Positions 12,479 to 23,387 of a stretch of DNA of 64,000 bases are shown here, in pieces. Origin of the DNA: Tanypteryx hageni (Eukaryota > Arthropoda > Insecta > Odonata > Petaluridae). A model generated the notes under the pieces. The model was not told the DNA's origin and did no database searches. It saw only the letters and a list, made by a program, of their open reading frames with translations. The first letter of the stretch is position 1. The number at the start of each line of letters is the position of its first letter. The translations under genes were made by a program, and so were the position numbers. Where the stretch lies: contig CM054112.1 in assembly GCA_028673005.1 (NCBI GenBank), positions 191,367,144 through 191,431,143 on the forward strand. The letters run 5' to 3'.

Positions 12479-13730
12479 TCAAAACTTCGATGGCAGGTTT
12501 TCTTGCCATTGGGATATACAAGGGTCTTTTTATTGAATTCTCAGATTCGATGAAATAATAAGGCGACTTCATTTCGTGGACAACATGGCCATAAATACTG
12601 ATCCCTATTACAAAGACCACCTTTTGAAATTTTGAGTCAAGAATTCAAAGTTATTGATAAAACTAAATGTATTAGTATAGATGAAACAATTGTACCCTAC
12701 TTTGGAAGCCATGGGACAAAACATTTTATCCTTTGCAAACTCATAACTTTTGGATTTAAATTATGGTCTATTTGCACATCAAATGCCTATTTATTGCAAG
12801 CTGAGCCGTACTGTGGAAGCAGCACCAATCTTCCTGTACTAGGGAAAGGCCAGAGTTTTGACATTGTGGTTGGGCTTATTGATAAAGCAGACATTCAGCA
12901 AGGTAGTCACGTTGTTTTTGATAACTTCTTTACCTCTATTGATCTGCTCACTGAGTTAACAAAGAGAGGTATTGGAGCAATAGGAACTATACGCATAATA
13001 GAATATGCAATGCAACTCTGTCACCAAAAACAGCTATGCAAAAAAAAGAAAGAGGTACTATAGATAAAATAGTTGCAGAGAACATAGTACTTGTTCGTTG
13101 GAATGACAACTATGTTGTTCCAGTGGAGAGGAACATTATAAAGGTGAAGCCTATCTCAAAATCCAAACGATGGAGTGTGAAGGAAAAGAGGAAAATTGAA
13201 ATTTCCCAACCTCGACTCATTACTGTTTATAATAAATACATGGGTGGTGTGGATTCCCACGATCAATTTGTAGTGATATACAGAGTTAGGATTCGTTCCA
13301 GGAAATGGTGTTGGGCTTTATTTGCTTGAGGATTAAACGATGTAGTTGTGAATGCTTGGCATCTTTACAGTATTCTTGGAAACGATATTCTATTGTTAGA
13401 ATTTTAGCATCAAAGCTGTTTACAGCTACTGGGACAGTACGGAGCAGACAGAAAAATCTCCAGTCTGAAACTCCAAATAAGTGGTGCTGCACAAAATGAA
13501 ATGCGTTTCGATCAGCTGAAACAGTGGATCACCCGAAGTGATCAGTCTAATTCACGCTGCAAACAATGTGGTCGACGTACAACATTTGTGCGAAAAAATG
13601 TAATGTTCCTTTACACTCAGAGTGTCAGAAACCCTGTCATATACGTAATTAATGCAAAACTGTTTGATTGTTATCACTTCATACTGCTTGTAACATAACT
13701 TAAACTTGAAATTTCATAAGAGGAATAAAA
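12479..13730 (+). pseudogene. piggyBac-like transposase pseudogene
   Basis: Encodes most of a DDE_Tnp_1_7 (piggyBac-family) transposase in broken frames. An N-terminal stretch with stops (about 12488-12630) contains MAGFLAIGIYKG and, further on, NTDPYYKDHLL. An open frame from 12632 holds the first catalytic Asp in SIDETIVPYF (codon at 12680) and the second in VFDNFFTS (codon at 12920). A shift near 13000 moves to the frame holding ERGTIDKIVAEN, VRWNDN and the third motif YNKYMGGVDSHD (Asp codon at 13252). That frame runs on past a TGA at 13327 and a TAG near 13405, then into a cysteine-rich C-terminal zinc-finger region (CKQCGRRTTF), where another shift near 13590 is needed to read KKCNVPLHSECQKPC. 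All three Asp motifs survive, but several frameshifts and stops make it non-functional. The N-terminal third is poorly recognisable. Confidence 0.88.
12490..12518 (-). repeat. Hairpin motif, inverted copy inside piggyBac remnant
   Basis: On the minus strand this reads TATATCCCAATGGCAAGAAA..., matching the motif at 13771 at 25 of 29 positions but in opposite orientation. On the plus strand the same bases encode the conserved-looking GFLAIGIY segment of the transposase remnant, so it could be coincidence, gene conversion or an inserted terminus. Confidence 0.5.
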
Positions 13731-13770
13731 TGCCTTGATGAACCACGTTTATATGATTTTATGATATCCT

Positions 13771-13800
13771 TATATCCCAGTGGCAGAAAAACCTGCCAGT
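13771..13800 (+). repeat. Hairpin motif, copy 3 (3' of piggyBac remnant), followed by TTAA
   Basis: TATATCCCAGTGGCAGAAAA + ACCTGCCAGT, with a TGGCAG/CTGCCA stem, lies just downstream of the transposase remnant. It is immediately followed by TTAA, the piggyBac target sequence, which makes it a candidate 3' terminus. Confidence 0.6.
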
Positions 13801-15190
13801 TAAAAAAAATGCTTTGCACCTTTACTTGGTCCATAATTTCTTGTATATATGTATTTGTAGTCCTCATCATTACATATGGTGAGTTTCATCGAAATATTAA
13901 CAAAAATAAATTCTGGGTGTTAATGGGTAATATTTATTAATATATTTTTATCCTCTCTAGAAAAACTGTAGCGTAAGTTTCTCCACCATTTCGTTAATTT
14001 TGTCAGAAATATTTTTACGAAATGTAATTTATAGAAAATGACTGCTTAAAAGATTGTTTAAAGTTGTTCTGAGCGCATGCTGTAGTTAATATTACTTAAC
14101 AACCCACACATATCTTTTGTGAGCTTTTGGAATTAATCTCCGAAAAGGATTTTTCCAAAAAATTCACTCGAACTATATGGATTCAAACGTCAGACCCCTA
14201 TAAGTTTAAATGAGTCGAAAAATCCCGATTTCGTTCTTATCTCATTCTAGTTTAATTGCAGATGTAAAATGGCGTGAAAAATTAATTTTTGGCCGTTTAA
14301 TTCATTTTTATATCTGCCTGGTGCAATAAGCTCTGAAATATTGAAGCTTTCCAGTTTATGCATCTCACAAAAGATAAAATGAATGCCGTAAAATCCAATC
14401 TCGTACATCTTCTCACTACACACTACGGAGTATTCCATAAATTAGGTAGAGAAAAGCTTGGAAAAATAAAAAATACAATTTGTTTAATACTCACGATAAT
14501 TTCCCTCGTTAATCAAATTAAATGTTTTTCGGCCTTATGAAAACAGAGTTGGACACGGATAAAAAATAATCATCTCCGTTCATCGGTACACATTCTTTAT
14601 CTCCCACACTCAAATTTAAAAATTAACTTCCCTCTCTTCCGATAGAGGGACGTTATTATCTAGGCCGCAACCGGACAATTTTTTCCAGACTTACGTAAAA
14701 CGAGCACTAATTATCCCATTTCAATGCAACAACACGTTCCGAGCTTTTATTCGTACGTCACCCAATTTTTGCCGCTCCAGAACGCAATGTGCTATAAAAA
14801 AGAACGACGCCGACACCGCTAAATCCGTTAAGCGAGAGAAAATATAAGAGCATCGGTCCGCGCGAACATTTGTCGAAGGCATTGGTCGAGAGAGAGACAG
14901 GTACGCCAGCGATGGGCGGCGAACGTTAATATAAAAACAACATACCCTTGCTAAAGAAAGAGGTGGAAGCAGGTTATCATAGAATTTTTCAGGGTTCTGG
15001 TTTGCCTCCCCATTTGGGGAAGGGACGACCCGTACCGTTGGAAAGTAGATCATAAACATAAAAAGTTGACTGTACAGACAAAGAGATGACATTGGCACGT
15101 TTTCTTTTCTTTTAAGAAAACGTGCTAAAAAGGGTCAATTTGTTTTTATATTTTAAACTGATTTCATCAAGTCGCGAGATGAAACTGAAC
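13801..15190. other. Non-coding DNA with one short perfect hairpin
   Basis: AT-rich sequence, becoming more mixed from 14.6 kb. At 15095-15125 a perfect 12-bp stem GCACGTTTTCTT / AAGAAAACGTGC encloses a 7-nt loop. The minus-strand frame at 14721-15098 resembles no known protein. Confidence 0.5.
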
Positions 15191-15303
15191 ATCCGAACGA
15201 AAGGAGCGGAGAGGCGAGCGCGTTGGCCGAAGGAGAGAGTGCGGAGAAATGGAGCGACAAAGGAGGGAGAGAGTGAGGGGTGCCCTTGTATGTAAACGCG
15301 TGT

Positions 15304-15500
15304 GATGAGAGGAAAGGGGGAAGGGAGAGAAAGGGGGGAAAGGGAAAGAAAGGGGGAAAGGAGAGAAAGGGGGAAGGGAGAGAAAGGGGGGAAGGTAGAG
15401 AAAGGGGGAAAGGAGAGAAAGGAGGGAAGGGAGATAAAGGGGGGAAGAGAGGGAAAGGGGGGGAGCGAGAGAAAGGGAGGAAGGGAAAGAAATGGGAGTG
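15304..15500 (+). repeat. Purine-only minisatellite, ~17-18 bp period
   Basis: Tandem variants of GGGGGAAAGGAGAGAAA repeat with small length changes. Runs of 4-7 G recur, giving strong G-quadruplex potential on the + strand. The Gly/Lys/Glu/Arg frames across it are artefacts. Confidence 0.85.
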
Positions 15501-15540
15501 TGATAAAGAAGGGGTGAGGGGGAGTGGGGGTGGGGAGGAG

Positions 15541-15745
15541 GAGTGGGAGAAAGTCGGGTTAAGTGAGAGTGGGAAAAGGAAGGGGGAATGGGAAAAAAGG
15601 GGTGTTATGGGGAGTGGGAGAAAGTCGGGTTAAGGGAATGTGGGAGAAAGTCGGGTTAAGGGAGTGTGGGAGAGAGAAGGGGTAAGGGAGAATTGGAGAA
15701 GGAAGGGGTAAGGAAGAATGGGAGAAAGGGGGGTTGAAAGGGAGT
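15541..15745 (+). repeat. G-rich minisatellite, ~26 bp period
   Basis: Units of the form TGGGAGAAAGTCGGGTTAAG begin at about 15543, 15615, 15641, 15667, 15693 and 15719. The last five are spaced 26 bp. The array decays at its 3' end. It adjoins the 17-18 bp array and shares its strand bias. Confidence 0.85.
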
Positions 15746-15759
15746 GAGGCGAAGGCGTG

Positions 15760-18345
15760 CGGCGATGTAGGATACGGGAAGAGTTTGAGGAATAGAGGAT
15801 GATACGGCGAGTCAGTGTGTTCTGCGGATGATATCACAAGTTTGTGAAGTGCATTTGGACGCCGGGTAGAGAGGAGAAAGATGTTTTGAGAAGGAATGCG
15901 TACGGAAGAGATAGTAAAAGGGGAAGCGAGAGCGGAGGGAAACGGCCGACGCTGTCAGAACAACTAAAGCTCTCTATAACCAAGTACGGACAACTCCTTT
16001 TGACTGCTACAACGGCAGCCATTACGGGCCCAGGCAGAGTATTAACTCAATAGGAATATATGCATAAAAGTCGAATTTTCAGAATTTTAAGGAATAGTAA
16101 TAAAATAAACACATTTGATAATTATCTTATAATGGCGTCAGATTAATAAATTGATCCCGTTGTCGGCGAAAGTCGGGGAAAAGGATGTCCGTATTTGGTT
16201 ACAGAGAGCTTTAGTAACAACTGCTACTGTAGGCGATTAGGTCGAGGGTACGAATGGCTGCATTTCTTAGGATTTACCTGACTTTTAAAACAGCGTTCAT
16301 ACCTACCGTCGGCCGTCGGAAATGGTCGTAAACGCACGTGCTTATCTCCTTCCTTCCCCTACCTCGTCGTTGCTGGAACTCGTAACCATAACAACATATT
16401 TTTATTCGCGAAAACAAAAGTAGACTGAATCGACTCTGTTCGGAGGAATGTCATCATTCGCCGCTGAAATAAAAATGTACATTTTTTCTGCGGTGTTATG
16501 GCGAATACCAAATCCAAGATTTAATAATTTCTCTAGAATCATCTCGGAGTAAAAGTCAGGATGAAAGTACGTGAATATCATGGCCGAAACTTAGTTTATA
16601 TTGCTAGCAGGTCGCAATAGTGTTCATTTGCATTTTCGTAACTGCGACGTAATTCTGGAATTCCATTATGTTTCAATTCTCATATATTTAAATAGGCAAT
16701 TGTACTATAATATCTAAATTATTATGCTCTACTATCGAGAGAAAAATACGGCAACTGCAGTTTTTAATCTCATTCTTCAGTAAATTATCTCACATATGTT
16801 CTTTCGTCATTAACCCAATTTTGAAGCTTTTCATTTAATTACAAGAATATTACGCTATACAAAAGAATTTAAATATTTTTCATAAGTTATACGATTGGCA
16901 ACTTTAATCTTTAATCGAATAACGCTCCGTTAAGTGACGATTGTACATTAAGGATAAAATAGAATGAATAGATGCAGTTTCGTTGACATGCCACGATAAA
17001 GATGAGTTGTTCAAATTAATTCAATCTGTTCTCAAACAGCATCATTCTTCATTTTAGCCAGGTGTCTCAAAACGCCAACTGCAACACGTACTCCCGAGTC
17101 AAATACATAAAATTTATCGCCGTATATTCAAACGCCAAACATTCTTCCTCTGAATGCCCACACAATTTTCGTGCCAAAACAAAGCCGCTACAAAAAATAC
17201 AACGGATTATTCCGAAACCACAATCAACGAAGGCTGAAAATTAAAACTATACATCCGGCCCCACCCTCGACACACACACAGCGAAATATTCACCAGCCGG
17301 CTCCTTTTAACGCTTAAATCCTCAAACGCTGAAGTCGCGGGAACGGCCGGTAAAAGGGTTAGCGTGCGAATATGAATGGGTCGGCTCGAGGACCCTGAGG
17401 GCAGAGGTTCATTCGGCAAAGAGAAGACTGTTATATTGACCAACCCATTCTCCTTCTGCTCTCTCCACACGCTTCTCAACGGTTGCGTCCAGACCAACGG
17501 AAGGCTCTAATAAGAGGCAGCTAGAGAGAGAGAGAAGGAGGAAGCGGGAGAGAAAGGTAGGATGGAGGAGAGGGCATTGTTGGCGCCTCAGTAAGTGAGC
17601 GAGAGCGTAAGATAATGATAGGGGGTGAAGCATAGGGGTGAAGAGACTTCAGAGAGGTGAAACGAGAGGCCACTCCGTGAAAGGTGACTGTGGCGAATTT
17701 GGTAGTGGAATGCGCTCGAGAAAGAGAGGGAGAGAGAGGGATAAGGGACAGGAGGGGAGGGGGGGAGGAGACGATATGAAAAGTGGAAAGAGATGTTTTT
17801 TGAGGAATTTTTATCATCATAAAATCTCTTTCTCCTCCGTTTCCGTCCGAGTTAAAGAAAGCTTTTATCACTGAAGAACCGTTTATAATCCGAAATAGCT
17901 TCAATGGCTCGCACTTACGGCCTCTTGAAGGGGCGCTCCGAAATAATTGCGCTTCGCAAAACGCGAACATGTCGCTTACCGAGTAATTTTTCAGGAAAGA
18001 TAAATATCTTGTCTAGGATGCGCTTACTATTATTTGCCGGCTCGTTTTATTTTAAGCTGGGCGGCCACGTTTTTCTGCTATTGACGGCTGTTTAATCGGA
18101 GTGATTTTAAATGCTGTCGAAGGCGCAAAAAAAATTGGGAAGGTTTTCTCATTAGCACGAAGGAGTTTTCATCCCCATGGCAGCCAAGGAATTCTTGCAT
18201 TTTTCGCGAAACTATTTGTCGTGGCTCTGAAATGTGTTAAATCAAAAGGTTCCCATAAATAATATATCGATTATCTTCCATCACAGCTGGAAAGTGCCCA
18301 ATTATCTTGAATTTGCGAAGGATAACTAACGAGTTAATCTTACCC
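15760..18345. other. Non-coding DNA with purine-biased patch
   Basis: Mixed to AT-rich sequence. A GC-richer, GA-rich stretch at about 17520-17775 is strand-asymmetric like the others in the window. Short frames here (for example 15844-16053 and 17904-18095) have no recognisable similarity. Confidence 0.5.
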
Positions 18346-18348
18346 TTT

Positions 18349-18990
18349 TAATAAATAAACTGATGTGGGCAACACATAACTTTCTCCATATTTATATGGC
18401 AAATCGTTGTCAATATTTACTTCCGGTTGACAATTAAGAAAAGAAAAAGGAGCGTTACCAAGACGTAACTAAGCGTCAATTGTTAACAATAATCTTCGGT
18501 AGGTGGCGTGGTGGTGGCAGCTAAAAATATAAGCTATCTCTTAAACAACGCATTATATGGAAAAATGTATCAAACAAAGATTGTAGAAAATTAAAGTTCC
18601 TACAATTTTTATTCCAATATATTTTTACATTTATCAAATATTAAAGCAAATATTTCAAAATAACGGATAAGTGACAAGAGTAAACACCCACTTCCGGTTG
18701 ACCGATTTTTACCAAAAACTAATCAGTTCTTGCGACTTTCATAAAAATGTTAAATATAAAATTTTGCGATGACCTGATTAATAGTTTTTGAGTTAGAGCG
18801 CCCACAAAAATCTATCACATACAGACTGACAGACTGACAGACAAACAGACACACAGACATCATCGAGAAAATAGTAAAAACGTGTTCAGGGGACCTTAAA
18901 ACATGTATTTCCGGTGAAATCTCGAATTCGATTTTTTTCATGAAAACAATACTTTCTCTATACTTCGTGTAAGGAGAAAGTAAAAATAGC
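18349..18990 (+). repeat. Dispersed repeat family P, copy 1
   Basis: Contains GTAAACACCCACTTCCGGTT, ACTAATCAGTTCTTGCGACT, a GACAGACTGACAGACAAACA-type run and ATCATCGAGAAAATAGT. It ends in a near-palindrome, TACTTTCTC-(TATACTTCGTGTAAG)-GAGAAAGTA, at 18951-18980. The same ordered blocks recur at 51458-51775 (inverted), 61490-61985 and 61990-62285. No transposase is encoded. The minus-strand frame through it is shared by the 62-kb copy only because the copies are homologous. The class is uncertain: the tail of a LINE, or a non-autonomous DNA element. Confidence 0.8.
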
Positions 18991-21517
18991 AATTTTTATC
19001 GTGTTCAATAAACAAATCTTCATAATACTAATATTTTTCAAATACGATTGCTTTTAAACATGAACGTCCGCTGCTGCCGTAGGCGTTCAGCACAGTCGTT
19101 CCCATAAGATTTCGGCTGTTATGATATTGTAGCGAAATGATCCGTTTCTTTTCGCTTTATTTTAAAATTCATTGTTCATTTTGTTCTATAATGTTTTGTT
19201 CAATCCCTTTTCTAAAGGCAGATAAAATGTTATTTATTTCATCATCCATAAAAATATTTCAATCCTCTCGTAATTATTAATTACAAAATACTATTCCGCA
19301 GAAATTATTTTCCAATCAAGTATCGAATATGAATTTCAATACTTTAGGACATTTAGTGTAAATGCACGAAATTGATTAACGCGATGGGGAAAAACACATG
19401 TAAATGATACGAGAGAAATTACGTCGCAAGAATATAAAGATCGTCTGAAGGTCACGGAGTACGAGATCCGTCGTAATTAGGAAACATTATATATTCACTC
19501 TTTAGACTTTGAATAGCACAGCTTCTACGTATAAGAGGCGCGCGTTTGTTCAAGGATAGGCTAAAGAGCTAATAAATGAATCGTTTTTAAAGACTCTTTA
19601 TGTTTGTGTCAGCGCGCAAGAAAAAGTTGGATGTTTAATGGTTTACAATGGCAAAAGAACTGTTTTATCCGATATTTTGGAGTTCAGGACAGTTAATGAA
19701 TCGACAGCGACATGAATATTTGAATCATTTCAAGTTTTTCCTGTTTTTTCGTCCTTTTTAAATATCAGATTTCTAAATTTTAAATTCTTTTACTATGTTA
19801 TCGGCTAAATTTATTAATATTTACCGTTTACGTCGAGCCTTACTACGATCTGAGCTTCTAAAAAGTTTATCTAAATTCAACAGAAAAGTGAAATAGAAAA
19901 TGTTATTTTTGCTTGGATATGTCGACAAAGTTACAATACTGTAATTAGGAGACTAGAATTCTGAGAAACTTTCTGGTTTTTAAATTCTTGATTAACACGG
20001 TTTTCCACTTTGAGCGTCAGGCTTCTGTAGTATTCTTGCATGCTCCTCTCAGAATCTTCCCTTGCCCAATATTATTTCCATTCCGCTAAAATCCGGAATA
20101 TGAAATTTTCAATATGAAAACTTTACGATTTCATCAGATGTCATATATCGATTTCTGGGTTATATCTTCCTCGACCGCTATTTTTCCGTATAGAATAAAC
20201 ATTTTTATGCCTCATGCGGTACTTTTTTCAACATGCATTTTTAATGAAACAATCCTATTAGATACAAACATTATTATACTACAAATACTTTCATAGATAG
20301 GAAAAAAAGCTGTGTGTATTAATAGAGAAGTCCATTCCTCGTCGAGTAAAAATGGGTTTTTATCTACAAAAAATCATGTGAACAAAAACCGACAGTTTAC
20401 TTAACTGAACATTTATTTTAAATCGATGAAACACGTAATCGTCTAAAAATATTTTGTAATAGAGCGTTAATTATGCTTTCGTATTTTAAATGATTGGTAA
20501 CATTTCAACTATTAAGTGAATTAATTATAAATAACTGAAAGGCCCTATATACCAACGATTGTAAACTATTAAAGACATACTAGAAGAAATTAAAAGATAA
20601 AATAAAATTCAGTCTATTTTTCTTTTCAAACCAATGATTAATGGCAGGTCTAATTGCTAATTAAACTTAAACTGAAGTGTGATAAATGTAATCAAAGATG
20701 AGATAAAATATCCCGCTAAACTGAATTGTCGAGAATCGTATTTTTGCTACCTGTGCTGTCTCGCAAAATTTCTTGCTGTTTTTCCAAAAATTCCGACGCA
20801 TAGCCGGCCATCTAAAAAAAAAAACAAAATTGCAATTTCCCGAGTGGGTAGCGACATTTTCTTCCAAAGGACATACGCTACGCAACCATTCAATAGATTT
20901 TTACAGAAAAGGATCCAAGGATGAGTCCAATCTCTGCCTCCAAGGGGACCAGCGGAGTCCGTGGAGTGATGAATCCTTCCCCCGTACTCTGTAAATTCCC
21001 CGTATGGCACGCGTAACAATCAGTTTCATCCGGTACCCGGACGAAGAGCCGACGACATTAATAATTATATAATAGTTCTCATGATTTGAAATTATTCAAG
21101 CCGAAATCTGCTAGTCATTGAAGATATAAGTATTATAATTAAAAATTAGAAATCGAGTATTGAACTATTTGTCTTTATTGGCTCATAATGTAAATTTCGG
21201 TGAAATATTTCAGGTTGGGTTGGATTTGGTTGGTATTGTTATTCTTCCATCAGCGGTGACCGCTAATTACCAACCCCTTAATCTATGGCCTTCCTTTCTC
21301 CTCACCCTGGCTCAGTTATCCGTTGAAGCATATTGTCGGCCATTTCGTGTTGTCCACCCTTCCGTATTGTCGGCCCTTTGGGTATTGTCAGCCCCTTGGT
21401 CTCGTCCGTGCTTGAACCTAGATCCGTTATATCCAACTGCAAAGTCCAGTTCATTCGTTCAAATTTCGATCGAACATTGAGAGAACTCACTTTTAGTATC
21501 AAACCATAAATCCCAAG
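18991..21517. other. AT-rich non-coding DNA
   Basis: Nothing recognisable apart from short frames at 20.7-21.0 kb and 21160-21480 with no family resemblance. A near-dyad ends at the left arm of the inverted repeat that follows. Confidence 0.5.
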
Positions 21518-21700
21518 GGAATTAAAATTTAAAACTTCTGAACCGTAAATTAACCCAGAGAGCACTCACACGTCAATAAGAAATAAGGAAAATTAAAATT
21601 ATGCTTACAAGTTTGCAGGACGATGATGGCCTACAGGGACCTGTTGTCAAGAACTAGCCTAAAAAGAAGAAAAAGAAAAACACACACGCACAAACACTCT
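21518..21700 (-). repeat. Left arm of 183-bp near-perfect inverted repeat
   Basis: By eye the arm differs from the reverse complement of 21788-21970 at a single position (ACTTCTGAACC versus ACTCCTGAACC). Both arms contain a polypyrimidine/AG run, TTCTTTTTCTTCTTTTTAG when read outward, resembling a splice acceptor. The high identity implies a very recent inverted duplication, gene conversion, or an assembly or library artefact. Confidence 0.95.
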
Positions 21701-21725
21701 CCCATCCTCCCATCTCCCATCTTCA

Positions 21726-21768
21726 GCTACTGAAGATGGGAGCATAGCTCCCGAAATACGTATCTAGC
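21726..21768 (+). ncRNA. Hammerhead-ribozyme-like motif (Penelope-like element type)
   Basis: The order GCTA - CTGAAGA - T - GGGAGC-ATA-GCTCCC - GAAA - TACGTATC - TAGC matches a hammerhead layout. GCUA/UAGC form stem I, CUGANGA and GAAA are the conserved core boxes, GGGAGC/GCUCCC form a 6-bp stem II with an AUA loop, and AUAC/GUAU form stem III followed by C as the cleavage-site nucleotide. Two departures exist: one extra U between the first core box and stem II, and a stem III with no loop, so it could only close between two molecules. Hammerheads with tiny palindromic stem III are known from Penelope-like retroelements. No reverse transcriptase was found next to it. Activity is unproven. 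Confidence 0.45.
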
Positions 21769-21787
21769 GGTTTTCCCAGAGATTTCC

Positions 21788-21970
21788 AGAGTGTTTGTGC
21801 GTGTGTGTTTTTCTTTTTCTTCTTTTTAGGCTAGTTCTTGACAACAGGTCCCTGTAGGCCATCATCGTCCTGCAAACTTGTAAGCATAATTTTAATTTTC
21901 CTTATTTCTTATTGACGTGTGAGTGCTCTCTGGGTTAATTTACGGTTCAGGAGTTTTAAATTTTAATTCC
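21788..21970 (+). repeat. Right arm of 183-bp near-perfect inverted repeat
   Basis: This is the mirror partner of 21518-21700. The 87-nt spacer holds the ribozyme-like motif and a second, smaller perfect dyad (CTCCCATCTTCAG / CTGAAGATGGGAG at 21714-21742, 3-nt loop). The sequence beyond each arm differs, so only this segment was duplicated. Confidence 0.95.
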
Positions 21971-22216
21971 AATCTGTACACCGTAGTCTCCATTTCCTTT
22001 TTTAACATAAATCCCAAGTCAATTCAGGAAATCAGACGAATGACCTTTTACAATTTCATCTCCTCTGGTCTAATTACAAAAATTGAAAAGTGGATAAGTA
22101 GGTTAAAAGTCGCGTCGATAGTTAAGTCATTAGCGCCTTTCACGGGTGAAAATACAATTTCTGCTCATACTTACTCCATGCTCATGTATGAATACTAAGC
22201 AAGACTCCTATATTTA

Positions 22217-22748
22217 CAAGCTTATCATATATTCATAGGACAAAACCGGGACAAAACTATTTCTGTAGATGAAAAACCGGAGTATAACCGGGACGTGTCT
22301 TTTATTATTTTTTACATCAACTTTAATGTTATATAAACGAACTCGACATAGCTTAAACGTATTTTTATTGTTGTTAAATAATTTTAACAATTTGCCAAAT
22401 ACGATAAAAATCACTAAAATCGCCAAAAAAGTAATAAGCCCTTTCAAAAGGTTAAATAACCATCCAAATTTAATTTTCTGAAAAATTATGTGCGCGGCTT
22501 ATATAGACATTTTACTGTATTCACAAAAGTTTTCTATAAAATTACAATGGCTAACTCGTGATCAAATGAAAATAGCAGTAGCGATCCGAAGGCCACACCT
22601 CAGAAGCCTCATCCTGAGTGCAAAGAAACACGTCTACGGACTTGGACTCATATTCCTTTCCCGGGACAGAACAACAAACCAACCGGGACGGCGGGAAAAG
22701 ACCTCGAAACCGGGAAAATCCCAGTCAAATCGGGGCGTATGGTAAGCC
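22217..22748. mobile_element. Possible non-autonomous DNA element with CCGGGA-rich ends
   Basis: The left part has AGCTTATCATAT...ACAAAACCGGGAC and the right part ...GAAACCGGGAAAATCCCAGT...GCGTATGGTAAGC. The termini read in opposite orientation (AGCTTATCATAT versus GGCTTACCATAC, 9 of 12). No convincing target duplication was found. The right end abuts the pogo-like element. Confidence 0.35.
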
Positions 22749-22752
22749 TATA

Positions 22753-23385
22753 CAGGTTTCCCTCTCTTTATGCGGGGATTGCGTTCCAGGAAAGTGACGC
22801 ATAAAGGGAATTCGCATAAACATAACCCATATTTACATGTAAAAGATAAGGATATGTTCTACAAGCAATCCTAACTCCTCTGCGGGACGCTATTCTTTTG
22901 CTCCATGACGGCTTCTTATGCGCTAAATACAAACTTAAAACAATAAGCTCTGTAAATTACACTCGCCAATAAAAGGAAGCAGACGAGCACAAGTGGTGGC
23001 TGTTGTGGTTGACATAATAGTGGAAGTTTAAAGTGCTGGAGGGTTGTCATGGCCCAAGGCAAATTCTGCGGGCAAGGAGACAAAACTTCTCAAGTGTTCT
23101 CAAACAGTATCACAAGAAATCTCCGTCTCATCTCCACTCTACAATATCCTCTCCACTCTCATCTCTTTTACTGTATAGTACGAATACGCAAAGAATAAGA
23201 GACAATGAGAGACTGGATGGTCGCCTTGTGGTGTAGTGGTGAACTTTCTAGCATTTGTATTAGACTGCCCGCCTAACCGCATAAGAGCGAATCAAAGACG
23301 CATAAAAAGAAATTCCAGTAGCAGTACGTTTGTCGCATAATAGCGAATTTGCACGAAGCGAACCCGCATAAAGAGAGGGAAACCG
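22753..23385. mobile_element. pogo/Tigger-like MITE
   Basis: Termini CAGGTTTCCCTCTCTTTATG (left) and, reverse-complemented, CGGTTTCCCTCTCTTTATGC (right) form ~25-bp inverted repeats flanked by TA on both sides (22751-22752, 23386-23387). Inside the left end, 'ATGCGGGGATTGCGTTCC' and repeated 'CGCATAA' words are typical of Tigger/pogo-type non-autonomous elements. No transposase is encoded. Confidence 0.75.
23221..23275 (+). other. tRNA-like A-box fragment inside MITE
   Basis: GCCTTGTGGTGTAGTGGTGAAC resembles a tRNA/SINE head with an A box. No B box follows at tRNA distance, so this is at most a truncated SINE head captured in the MITE. Confidence 0.2.
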
Positions 23386-23387
23386 TA

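Noticed and set aside
15280..15837. Gly/Lys/Glu-rich plus frames and Ser/Pro-rich minus frame (92-117 codons)
   Set aside because: Translations of purine minisatellites. Every frame stays open because purine-only DNA lacks stops in these phases.
21302..22198. Twin frames starting MLSGLIYGS on opposite strands as a duplicated gene
   Set aside because: They share residues only inside the inverted-repeat arms and diverge at once outside them.
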